Below are positions 34,016 through 41,690 of a DNA stretch of 64,000 nt, piece after piece. Origin of the DNA: DAMCAP01 sp032059445 (GTDB taxonomy: Bacteria; Bacillota; Clostridia; Oscillospirales; Ruminococcaceae); NCBI GenBank assembly GCA_032059445.1, contig DAMCAP010000003.1:98867-162866 (forward strand), written 5' to 3'. The notes beneath the pieces were generated by a model, which saw only the letters and a program-made list of their open reading frames with translations, ran no database searches and had not been told where the DNA came from. The stretch's first letter is position 1, and each line of letters opens with the position of its first letter. The translations under genes and the position numbers were made by a program.

Positions 34016-34170
34016 CTTTTATCCCTCATTGCTTTCTCATTCTCGCTAGCATGCAGGCCTATCTTTTTGCCGTTTATGATACCTACATCGGCGTTATCTT
34101 TCGGTTCCATTTCTCGTAGTGTTGGGTTGCTTTTAGGTCTGTCTTTCATTCGGTTTTTATTATTATTCAC
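34012..34170 (-). CDS. 52-aa charged small protein, coupled to the HMA-like gene
   Basis: Starts at GTG 34170 with AGAAAGG ten bases upstream and reads M-N-N-N-K-N-R-M-K-D-R-P-K, ending A-M-R-D-K-R. It is hydrophilic and Lys/Asn/Asp/Glu-rich, with a G-I-I-N-G-K-K-I-G-L segment in the second half. The TGA overlaps the ATG of the next gene by four bases, good evidence that both are translated from one mRNA. No family recognised. Confidence 0.6.
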   Translation of the reverse strand: MNNNKNRMKDRPKSNPTLREMEPKDNADVGIINGKKIGLHASENEKAMRDKR

Positions 34171-34295
34171 GATAAATTTGCCTTTCTGTAAAAGAATTAT
34201 TATTTAAACTCTTATTGTAATTAAGATATCCTTAAAGGAGAAAACATCAAAATGATTACTTGAAATATTATAAATTTTCTACTGGGCTTCAAGTA

Positions 34296-34418
34296 TTATC
34301 TCTTGTCTTGTGTGTTTTCCCTAGAGGTATCTCCGCTCTTCTTTTTTACCTGCCGTGACTTGTGCTTGGCGTTACCCGGTGTAGAGGGTAGTTGTCTTTC
34401 TGTTGGCTCCTTTTTCAT
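34296..34418 (-). CDS. 40-aa charged small protein
   Basis: Begins M-K-K-E-P-T-E-R-Q-L-P-S-T-P-G and ends N-T-Q-D-K-R. A near-ideal AAAGGAGG site lies six bases before the ATG, the main evidence that it is real. The protein is strongly basic and hydrophilic with no predicted fold. It precedes the 52-aa gene on the same strand by 125 bases. Possibly a spore-associated or nucleic-acid-binding peptide, but that is only a guess. Confidence 0.55.
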   Translation of the reverse strand: MKKEPTERQLPSTPGNAKHKSRQVKKKSGDTSRENTQDKR

Positions 34419-34840
34419 AAAAACCTCCTTTAAATTCTAAGCGCTTATATAATTCCCCAGCGGATATAATAGACGAGTATGAAATGAAAGATGCCATTTC
34501 ATGTGTTACTATTATTTGTGTAGCAAATTGTTTTATTCCCATACAGCAAGAGAGCATTTAAGTACACGAAAAGGATGGTTAAAAAAAATCATTGATCAGC
34601 AACCATTGAGCTCTACACGTCTCCTTAATGAGAAGCGTATGGTAGATAAAGCTTAATTGATAAAAAGAAGAACAGTTCTTATACGTAACGTACTTTAGTG
34701 ATCCCCTTCAGCATGGGCTAGAGGGTTTTTTGTTTTATAGGTAAATATTCCGTAACAGGTTTATTATTACAACGCTATATGGTAGACTAAACTTAGATAA
34801 ATTAGGCCTATTTACGAAACAAGAAAGGTATGGTGTTATT
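34419..34840. other. Intergenic region upstream of the aldo/keto reductase
   Basis: Contains a terminator at 34702-34734 and, at about 34577-34656, an open remnant ending L-L-N-E-K-R-M-V-D-K-A without a start codon, which may be a gene relic. No complete gene seen. Confidence 0.45.
34702..34734 (+). terminator. Terminator-like hairpin
   Basis: CCCTT-C-AGC-ATGG-GCT-A-GAGGG followed by TTTTTTG. It strongly resembles the terminator at 31711-31744, so the two likely share origin. Confidence 0.7.
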
Positions 34841-35953
34841 ATGCAAAAACGGTCATTTGGCAACACAGGTTTACATACTTCAATTCTTGGATTTGGTGGA
34901 TTTCATTTGCTGGAAATTCCGGTAAGCGAGGCGAACTATCTATTAAACCATTATCTGGACGAGGGTGGTAATTATATTGAAACTGCTGCCAGCTATGGGA
35001 ATGGAGAGTCGGAAAGAAAGATAGGACAATGTGTATCGGCAAGAAGAAACGAGTACATTCTTGCTACAAAGTCAGGAGAACGTTCCAGGGATGGCTTGTT
35101 AGCCTCCTTAGATCGTAGCTTGAATAACCTTAAAACCGATTTTGTAGATCTTCTCATTATGCATGCTGTAGGAACTATGGAGGATTTGGATCAGATACTT
35201 GCTCCCGGCGGTGCATTGGAAGGAGCAATGCAAGCCAAAAAGGAAGGCCGTATTCATCACATAGGGATTTCAATGCATGGGCAACCCGATGTGTTAATCC
35301 GAGCGTTAAAGGAATATCCTTTTGATGCTGTGATGACGACCATCAATTATTACGATCATTTTAACTTTCCCGAGATACAAGAGGTATTGCTACCATTAGC
35401 AAATAAAAATAATACCGCAGTTATCTTAATGAAACCGGTAGCAGATGGGCTATTGTGGCGCTCTGCTCCGCAGGCGTTCCGTTACGCCTTTAGTCAGCCG
35501 GTATCCGTTGTCGTTGCAGGTATCAATAATAGAGAACTACTTGAGGTCGATTTGCGTTATGCAAATGAATTCAAGACAATGTCACAGGAAGAGATGGAAG
35601 ACATATATACGAACGCTCCTGAGCTTGGTACCTATGTATGCAGACAATGCGGGAAATGCATGGTTTGCCCCGAGAACATACCTCTAACCGATATCTTCCT
35701 GTATGAGGGCTATTTCGATCGGCAAATGGCGGATGGTATCGTGACCAATGCTGCTGAGTATGCCTTAAAGGAGCGGCTGCGCTTTTGGTTTGGCAATCGA
35801 GATATGGCTATGAAACTCTATTCCAAACTGAAGGTTAAGGCTGATAGTTGCACCGATTGCGGTAAATGTACGCCCAAATGCCCTTACGGCATCGATGTAA
35901 GACGTAAGTTATCAATCGCAGATTATAAGCTGGCGAAGAGGGATATATTTTAA
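34841..35953 (+). CDS. Aldo/keto reductase with C-terminal 4Fe-4S ferredoxin domain
   Basis: A 370-aa soluble protein. Residues 1-270 form the TIM-barrel aldo/keto reductase domain (start K-R-S-F-G-N-T-G-L-H-T-S, catalytic-type A-A-S-Y-G-N-G-E-S-E, and D-L-L-I-M-H-A-V). The C-terminal part has C-R-Q-C-G-K-C-M-V-C-P and C-T-D-C-G-K-C-T-P-K-C-P clusters, eight cysteines able to hold two 4Fe-4S centres. This architecture is common in strict anaerobes and suggests NAD(P)H- or ferredoxin-linked carbonyl reduction; the substrate is unknown. It is monogenic, followed by its own terminator. Confidence 0.92.
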   Translation: MQKRSFGNTGLHTSILGFGGFHLLEIPVSEANYLLNHYLDEGGNYIETAASYGNGESERKIGQCVSARRNEYILATKSGERSRDGLLASLDRSLNNLKTDFVDLLIMHAVGTMEDLDQILAPGGALEGAMQAKKEGRIHHIGISMHGQPDVLIRALKEYPFDAVMTTINYYDHFNFPEIQEVLLPLANKNNTAVILMKPVADGLLWRSAPQAFRYAFSQPVSVVVAGINNRELLEVDLRYANEFKTMSQEEMEDIYTNAPELGTYVCRQCGKCMVCPENIPLTDIFLYEGYFDRQMADGIVTNAAEYALKERLRFWFGNRDMAMKLYSKLKVKADSCTDCGKCTPKCPYGIDVRRKLSIADYKLAKRDIF

Positions 35954-36017
35954 CATGAAATAAAATACCCGAGTCAGCTATATACGGTGTAAACGCAGAG
36001 CACAGCATAATAAAATC

Positions 36018-36063
36018 AAAGCACCTCTTCCAACGCTCCGTATGTGTTGAAAGAGGTGCTTTA
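36018..36063. terminator. Terminator after the aldo/keto reductase
   Basis: The arms AAAGCACCTCTT and AAGAGGTGCTTT pair perfectly and are followed by ATATTTTA. Confidence 0.75.
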
Positions 36064-36232
36064 TATTTTAATCCATACATGAAATATGCGGCCTGAAATA
36101 AACGCACTTTGAAACACAATTTTCATATTAGGGTAGAAATATTCGTGTTATGTACAGATGAGAATACTCGCAAAAACGTAGATATATCGTTGTTTCAGAT
36201 TAAGAAATACGCTGCAAAATGAATTTTTGGGG

Positions 36233-36253
36233 TCCGAATCCATCCTACTTAAC
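36233..36253 (+). repeat. Degenerate third copy of the tRNA-Gln 3' end
   Basis: TCCGAATCCATCCTACTTAAC matches the tRNA-Gln segment TTCGAATCCATCCTGCCCAAC at 17 of 21 positions. The terminator part is not preserved. It could be the decayed far end of a second insert running from 23.8 to 36.2 kb. Confidence 0.45.
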
Positions 36254-36366
36254 TCGCCTGTGATAGCGTGGCTATACGTCTGACTATTGGGTTGCCTTGT
36301 AATTAATTGATAAATTTGTTATATTAATTTTGATGGTTTTTACAAACTTAACTTAAGAGGGGTAAC

Positions 36367-37002
36367 ATGAGAAAATTTGCGGCTCCGCTATTCGTGTTGG
36401 CATTAATAACGGGAATAGGATTCTATATCTATGAAAGCTCAAATGCACAGAAGAAACTTGTGGACGAGGAGAATTTTCATCAAGTTGATTTGTATTTTGG
36501 CGAGGTAGGAAACCCTAACTTCCGAGCTGTGGAAAATATAGCAGCAACCATCTGGCTCCCAAAATTGTGGGTCGAGAATAGACTTTCTTACAGGTATGAG
36601 CTACCACATACGGAAGATATAGATAGGTTAATATTTGATCAAAATCAATTAGATGCTTGCTATGGGGTAACAAGCTTTTTATATGAGATCAATACGCCTG
36701 AAGCGTCCGCACAGGACCATATTCATAAATTAACGCGGGAGCAGCATTTTAGAAAGGAAGAACACATGTTGGGTAAGATTCCATTAACTCTATACTGCAC
36801 TGGAATAGCGACGAAAGAAAATGGAATGCTACCCGAGGAAAAGCGTTCTTATTTCTATTCATACGAGTTTGAAAAAGATGGTTACAATATTTGGATACAT
36901 TTTATCACGAAAGGGTTAAATAATGAGAGTACCGTGGCTTTTCAGAAAAAAATAATGAGCACCCTTGAGTTTAGCGAAACTTTTGAAATAAAAGATCAAT
37001 AA
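36367..37002 (+). CDS. Membrane-anchored protein of unknown function
   Basis: A 211-aa protein with an N-terminal signal anchor (about residues 5-24: F-A-A-P-L-F-V-L-A-L-I-T-G-I-G-F) and a globular extracytoplasmic domain. It has aromatic-rich strands near the end (Y-S-Y-E-F-E-K-D-G-Y-N-I-W-I-H-F) that could form a beta-sandwich. No recognised motif. The ribosome site AAGAGGGG precedes the ATG. It is followed by its own terminator at 37004-37048. The first gene after the presumed island end. Confidence 0.65.
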   Translation: MRKFAAPLFVLALITGIGFYIYESSNAQKKLVDEENFHQVDLYFGEVGNPNFRAVENIAATIWLPKLWVENRLSYRYELPHTEDIDRLIFDQNQLDACYGVTSFLYEINTPEASAQDHIHKLTREQHFRKEEHMLGKIPLTLYCTGIATKENGMLPEEKRSYFYSYEFEKDGYNIWIHFITKGLNNESTVAFQKKIMSTLEFSETFEIKDQ

Positions 37003-37003
37003 T

Positions 37004-37048
37004 AAAGCCCTCCAATCGTGGCCCTATTCCACGATAGGGGGCTCTTTT
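37004..37048 (+). terminator. Terminator after the 211-aa protein gene
   Basis: The hairpin arms CCAATCGTGG and CCACGATAGGG are flanked by AAAGCCC and GGGCTCTTTT. Confidence 0.7.
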
Positions 37049-37219
37049 ACAAGCAGATATTTGTGGAAGTACCTTCCTTCGGTAGAGTGCTGACTACCCA
37101 AAAGGGCGTGGAGCGGAAGCAAAAATGCGATATATCCCGGAACAGATGAAAGGGGCAGATTGCGTTTGAGGAGTTTCGGGAAAGATCAGAAATAAAAAAA
37201 GCTCACCCGTAAGGGCAAG

Positions 37220-37372
37220 CTATTTCTTATCGTCGCCTGGCTTATGGCGATTGCCAGACTGCTTCTTGTTGTTTCGACCTTCGCCATCGAGTGCACTTTC
37301 TGCAAACGTCGGGCCGCCATTGGATTTCTGTTTCCGTACTTCTTTAGGGTCAAGTTGGCTGTCTTTGGGCAT
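37220..37372 (-). CDS. 50-aa charged small protein
   Basis: Reads M-P-K-D-S-Q-L-D-P-K-E-V-R-K and ends R-H-K-P-G-D-D-K-K. A GAGGTGAT ribosome site lies six bases upstream of ATG 37372. Hydrophilic and Lys/Gly/Asn-rich, probably disordered, with an F-A-E-S-A-L-D-G segment in the middle. It lies downstream of the cold-shock gene on the same strand. Composition recalls minor spore proteins, but I recognise no family. Confidence 0.55.
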   Translation of the reverse strand: MPKDSQLDPKEVRKQKSNGGPTFAESALDGEGRNNKKQSGNRHKPGDDKK

Positions 37373-37472
37373 CAATATCACCTCAACAAAAGTATTTGTA
37401 AGTTCTCGTTGATTATACGTATGGTTGGTTGATGGGTAGATTAGGCAAACTCTTCAAATCAGAAAGAGGCAC

Positions 37473-37498
37473 AAAAAAACCGCCCCTAATAGAGCGGA
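37473..37498 (-). terminator. Terminator of the cold-shock gene
   Basis: On the minus strand CCGCTC-TATTA-GGGGCGG is followed by TTTTTTT, 14 bases after the cold-shock stop. Confidence 0.8.
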
Positions 37499-37511
37499 TC
37501 GATTGCGACCA

Positions 37512-37721
37512 CTAAGCTACACGTACATTAATTGCATGCAGCTTGTGGTTTTTTGGATCAGCTAGGACATCAAAAATTACTTTCTGTCCATCCTGCAAGG
37601 AACGGAAGCCATCACTCAAGATAGAGGAGAAATGTACAAATACATCTTCATTACAATTATCTATCGCGATAAACCCAAATCCTTTGATTTCGTTAAACCA
37701 TTTCACAGTACCGTTATTCAT
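37512..37721 (-). CDS. Cold-shock domain protein (CspA family)
   Basis: A 69-aa single-stranded nucleic-acid-binding protein that melts mRNA secondary structure in the cold or in stationary phase. RNP1 is K-G-F-G-F-I-A-I (about residues 13-20) and RNP2 is V-F-V-H-F (about 27-31). The aromatic residues needed for base stacking are present, as is the opening G-T-V-K-W-F-N. Strong AAGGAGGTAC ribosome site. Its position near a DEAD-box helicase and an RsmH-type enzyme fits an RNA-handling neighbourhood. Confidence 0.95.
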   Translation of the reverse strand: MNNGTVKWFNEIKGFGFIAIDNCNEDVFVHFSSILSDGFRSLQDGQKVIFDVLADPKNHKLHAINVRVA

Positions 37722-38256
37722 AAACTGTACCTCCTTAATAATATGTTATTCTGGTGCAAAATAAAAAAACCATAGGTCTACTAAGTCAAAATGAAAACTG
37801 ACTTAGAACCCACGGCTATCAATCGCTACATTTAGAATATTTGTTTATTATACAACATATAAACAGCAATGTCAATAGCAAAATAAAAGAAGCGTGAAAT
37901 CTGACATTAAACAAGTTTTCTGCAATATTGATAAGCCGCGAGAGGGAACTGTTGGAGCTGGGGATCACATAATAGGGATTGATGATAGCGTCTTCTGATT
38001 CTTTTTGCTTGGATTCCCCTGTATACAATTTGTTGGGGTACCTTTGGCTTAAAAAACACCCTCAAGGTTATCTCATACTGTCTGAGGCTTTACCATACTA
38101 AACACACCAAAACAGATGACCACTTATCTTCTCTATTAAGAAGCACATGGAAAATTCTTATGGAGTGCTTATTATTCGTTATAATATTGCAAGAAATTTT
38201 ATAAAATCACTTGAATGTTGCCAATAGATATAGTATAATACGTTTGTCACACAAAT
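37722..38256. other. Intergenic region between the cold-shock gene and tRNA-Ala
   Basis: 535 bases with no convincing gene. A 69-codon frame on the minus strand (37819-38028) has no recognisable similarity or ribosome site. The cold-shock promoter and leader should be in the first 150 bases. Confidence 0.45.
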
Positions 38257-38332
<76 letters not shown>

Positions 38333-38342
38333 TATCATTAAG

Positions 38343-38377
38343 AACACGAACCGCTTCTTGCGGGTTCGTGTTTTTTT
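38343..38377 (+). terminator. Terminator after tRNA-Ala
   Basis: CACGAACC and GGTTCGTG pair around a short loop, followed by seven Ts. Confidence 0.85.
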
Positions 38378-38434
38378 CGTTTTCAGGCGAATCATAGTCA
38401 TCCAGTTCCTCGGCAGCGGTAGCGTCGAGCATGA

Positions 38435-38453
38435 GGCGAGGGGAGTTGAACTC
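38435..38453. repeat. Dispersed repeat, copy C (GGCGAGGG type)
   Basis: GGCGAGGGGAGTTGAACTC resembles 23451-23470 and 33738-33757. It lies 100 bases after tRNA-Ala in a 376-base gene-free stretch (38333-38708). Confidence 0.45.
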
Positions 38454-38708
38454 AACGAGAAACTAACGAATGAGCTTCTCACAGCTGTCATATCTTTGAT
38501 GCATACACCTTATTGCTCGTAACTGAGTTAATATATGCAACTAGGTATGACGGTTATCCGATAGATCTGAAGAAATTTGATCTTATAAGACTGCATGATA
38601 GATTTATGTAACTTACATTAGCTAAATGCAACTTACATGAAAACTTATTGAATAGATAATTCGGATCATATATACTACGATTGTAATATCAAGAAAGGAA
38701 GTAACACC

Positions 38709-40007
38709 ATGATCGGAATCATCACATTATTAATTGCCCTTGGCGTGCAGATCGGATTTTTTGTATACAGACTAGCGACAAAGAATTATCAGACAAAGAT
38801 GAAGCACATAATTCAGATAATGGCCTTTGCTATTTTTTCCTTACTATTATTTACAGGTGTTTATTGGTGGAGCTTTCGCTGGCTAGGATTGTTTACTCTG
38901 CTTGCGATCTCCGCAATCTTTAGCGTTAAGTATTTTATAACCCGACCACAGGTAGAGAGAGAATATAGATTCCTTACTACTATTCTTTCTTGTATAACCG
39001 GGTGTATAGTGCTAGCGATCTCAATCCTACCTGGCATCTTGTTTCCGCAATTTAATCCTATTGTGCCTACTGGTTCCTATTCTGTGGATACCACAAGTGT
39101 TACTTTCATCGACCCATTGCGCATTGATCCTTATTCTAAGACAGATAGGAAATTGACTGTGCAGTTTTGGTATCCAGCAAATGCGGAAGCTAAGAGTACC
39201 TACCCACTTGCTATATTTTCTCATGGGTCGTTTGGGTACCGGGGCAGTAACCTCTCGACTTTTGAAGATCTCGCCAGTAACGGCTATGTAGTATGCAGTA
39301 TTGATCATAGCTACCATGCCTTTTGGGCTGAGCATAATGACGGCAGCACGACGTTGGTAAATATGGAGTTCTTAAATGATGCAATCAACATTACAAATAA
39401 TGCTTATGACCAATATACAAGCTATAACAAAACACATGAGTGGCTTGATTTACGTGTTGATGATATCAACTTGGTGTTAAATAAGATGCTAAATAATGAA
39501 ACAAATGAGATACCGAACTCTGTTTATCCCTTGATTAACTTTGAAAAGATCGGGCTCTTTGGGCATTCTCTTGGTGGTGCTGCGGCAGCGCAATTAGGAC
39601 GGGAGCGGTTAGACGTAGATGCGGTGATCGTAGTTGATGGTACTATGATAGGCGAAGAGATTGATTTTAAGGATGGTAAAGCTATCCTAAACACAGATGC
39701 TTATCCTGTGCCTTTGCTAAACTTATATAATGATCGCCACTATGAGGACGCATTAAAACAGGGAACAGTTTATAGTAACCTTTCTGCTAGTGCAGTTGCA
39801 AATGAAGCTTATGATGTAGTAATCCGTGACTCAGGGCATCTCAATTTTACCGATCTGCCGCTTTTTTCACCCACACTGGCTCGTATGCTCGGTACGGATA
39901 CAGTAGACAGTCGATATTGTATCAATGCAATGAACAAAATTATACGGGAGTTTTTTGACTATACACTTAAGGATTCAAAACCACTCAACTTACAAAAAGA
40001 ATATTAG
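38709..40007 (+). CDS. Membrane-anchored alpha/beta hydrolase
   Basis: A 432-aa protein. The first 120 residues contain four hydrophobic helices, and the rest is a cytosolic or surface alpha/beta-hydrolase domain. The nucleophile elbow is G-H-S-L-G-G (about residues 288-293), the oxyanion region F-S-H-G-S-F-G lies near residue 176, and the probable catalytic histidine is in D-S-G-H-L near 380. It resembles the platelet-activating-factor acetylhydrolase/dienelactone group of lipases and esterases; the substrate is unknown. AAAGGAAG precedes the ATG. Monocistronic, next to a LytTR-DUF3021 pair. Confidence 0.85.
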   Translation: MIGIITLLIALGVQIGFFVYRLATKNYQTKMKHIIQIMAFAIFSLLLFTGVYWWSFRWLGLFTLLAISAIFSVKYFITRPQVEREYRFLTTILSCITGCIVLAISILPGILFPQFNPIVPTGSYSVDTTSVTFIDPLRIDPYSKTDRKLTVQFWYPANAEAKSTYPLAIFSHGSFGYRGSNLSTFEDLASNGYVVCSIDHSYHAFWAEHNDGSTTLVNMEFLNDAINITNNAYDQYTSYNKTHEWLDLRVDDINLVLNKMLNNETNEIPNSVYPLINFEKIGLFGHSLGGAAAAQLGRERLDVDAVIVVDGTMIGEEIDFKDGKAILNTDAYPVPLLNLYNDRHYEDALKQGTVYSNLSASAVANEAYDVVIRDSGHLNFTDLPLFSPTLARMLGTDTVDSRYCINAMNKIIREFFDYTLKDSKPLNLQKEY

Positions 40008-40181
40008 AGCGAGTGTAAATGGAGTTCTGTAATAAATTTATAGAAACTTGAAGGCGGCCCCCAAAACATGGTATAATACTCGCGATCGCCATTATACCAA
40101 ACTGATTTGTTTACTCAGCTTATAGTTAGGGTATTACCCTTAGCGAGAGTGTAAACACAATATAATTTAGAGGGTGCTGCA

Positions 40182-40628
40182 TTGAAGGTTTCTGTAAAAC
40201 AGATAGAGCATGATCAAGATGAAGAAGCGATTATCCAATGCTATGAGATAGATGAAAATGTAAAAAGCATTGTAAGCTTCATCAATTCGACAGGTGCCAC
40301 AATTGCGGGGTATACCGATGAACGGGTAAACCAGATTTTTATACAGGATATCCTTTATGTGGAGGCAGTTGATAATAAGACCTTTGCATATACCTCAAAA
40401 AAGGTCTATGAGCTGAAATATAAGCTGTATGAATTTGACATGCAATATTCAGACAGAAAGTTCTTTCGGTGCTCAAAATCTTTCGTGATTAACTTAATGA
40501 AAATAGACCATGTACGCCCTATTTTGAACGGCCGGTTTTCGGCAAGGATGTTTAATGGGGAAGAGGTGATTATATCTAGGCAATATGTACCGGATTTAAA
40601 AAAACGATTACTAGGTGAACGAATATGA
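40182..40628 (+). CDS. LytTR family DNA-binding transcriptional regulator
   Basis: A 148-aa protein starting at TTG 40182 (AGAGGG upstream). The C-terminal hundred residues are a LytTR domain: I-L-Y-V-E-A-V-D-N-K-T, a Y-E-L-K-Y-K-L-Y-E-F strand, F-F-R-C-S-K-S-F-V-I-N-L and R-Q-Y-V-P-D-L-K. There is no receiver domain. Stand-alone LytTR proteins of this type are usually paired with a DUF3021 membrane protein, as here, where the stop and the next start overlap. In known pairs the membrane protein is thought to hold the regulator in check. It probably autoregulates this locus. Confidence 0.9.
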   Translation: MKVSVKQIEHDQDEEAIIQCYEIDENVKSIVSFINSTGATIAGYTDERVNQIFIQDILYVEAVDNKTFAYTSKKVYELKYKLYEFDMQYSDRKFFRCSKSFVINLMKIDHVRPILNGRFSARMFNGEEVIISRQYVPDLKKRLLGERI

Positions 40629-41059
40629 GCTTTAAGACGTTTTTGAAAAGATCCTTATTGGAGTTCTTTGTTATTACCACTTGCATTACGGCAGCAACAG
40701 CTATTTTGGGGCTAACCCTTGACCCTACAGCAAAGTTTGGCTATGAGAGCTTTTTTTCTCCGTTTATTTTTGGTTTTCTTAGCCTTGCACCTTCTATTGT
40801 TACCTATTCCCATAAGGAACTGTCGCTCAAACAGGCGCTCATGCGAAAGCTGCTCCATTTCATCGTGCTCGAGATCGTGCTTATTGGATTCGGGTTTTGG
40901 GCTAAGATACTCACCAGCCCTGCCAGTGCATTTCTTTTTGCCTTTGCAGTGCTTATCGTATATATAACAGTTAACTTGATTACATGGAAGCTCGATTGGA
41001 AAGATGCTACTGAGATTAACGAAACCCTTAGAAACCTGCAAGGTCGTAGTGGACAGTAA
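40625..41059 (+). CDS. DUF3021 family membrane protein
   Basis: A 144-aa protein with four predicted transmembrane helices (residues roughly 12-32, 42-62, 80-100 and 104-124). It overlaps the regulator by four bases (ATGA) and so is translationally coupled. DUF3021 proteins sit next to LytTR regulators in many Firmicutes and form LytTR regulatory systems, in which the membrane protein inhibits the regulator. The signal is unknown here. Confidence 0.85.
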   Translation: MSFKTFLKRSLLEFFVITTCITAATAILGLTLDPTAKFGYESFFSPFIFGFLSLAPSIVTYSHKELSLKQALMRKLLHFIVLEIVLIGFGFWAKILTSPASAFLFAFAVLIVYITVNLITWKLDWKDATEINETLRNLQGRSGQ

Positions 41060-41690
41060 ATCTAATTTTTGAATAGTAACACCAGCTTGAGTCAGACAGA
41101 AAAGAACGCACCATATTCGCTATGTTTTTTCTTGCAACTCCCTTTCCCGAAGAAATACACAGCCAAATAGGCCGTTGACAAAAACAAAGTAATGGTTCGT
41201 TTTCTGAATGCTATGCTCCACCACCATAAAAGACCTAGACAGTCAAATGTCTAGGTCTTTTTACATTTGTATATATCTTGCGTGTAACTCTTATTACTAT
41301 TGATTAGATTCGTAGTCTTACTGCCTATGAGGTAAAAACTGTAGACATAACGTAGCTAATAATGTAACCATTATTGCCTTTAAAGTGTTATACCTATTCT
41401 TAATCTGTTGTTGGAGTACAAAAGTGACCAGAACACTTGCTCCGGTCACTTTGATAGTTATGGTGCTTGACTGAAGGCAACGATCTCTTATACCATCAAC
41501 AACACGGCCATATTTACGAATGCGTATCACTATATAGTGCTTTAAGTTGTGTATTTCTAGGGTTAAATATGGGTTCCTTTACCTACAAGACTCTTTTTTA
41601 TTCCTTCTAAATGGTGTGTTCCTATTTAAAAGTAATTACTTGAAAATTAATATATACAACTAATTTGCTAAGCCCTCAATGACAGACAGA
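41060..41690. other. Gene-free stretch between the DUF3021 gene and the first oligopeptide operon
   Basis: 631 bases. It has a strong terminator at 41228-41262 and otherwise AT-rich sequence. A 70-codon minus-strand frame (41318-41530) has no recognisable features. Confidence 0.5.
41228..41262. terminator. Bidirectional terminator
   Basis: The perfect stem AAAAGACCTAGACA/TGTCTAGGTCTTTT with a six-base loop and T-run ends the regulator operon. Confidence 0.85.

Larger units (their letters stand above)
35954..36366 (+). other. Intergenic region with terminator and tRNA-Gln-like fragment
   Basis: A perfect-armed hairpin (AAAGCACCTCTT pairing with AAGAGGTGCTTT, 36018-36063) ends the reductase transcript. 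A segment AATAAACGCACTTTGAAACACA near 36097 resembles sequence just after the tRNA-Gln operon (about 21520), and a degenerate tRNA fragment follows at 36233-36253. Confidence 0.55.

Noticed and set aside
34372..34557. 61-codon minus-strand frame
   Set aside because: It overlaps the 40-aa frame, which has a much better ribosome site, and shows no similarity I can see.
37819..38028. 69-codon minus-strand frame
   Set aside because: No ribosome site and no recognisable family; kept only as part of an intergenic note.
41318..41530. 70-codon minus-strand frame after the LytTR operon
   Set aside because: No ribosome site, no recognisable motif, and an AT-rich gene-free context.
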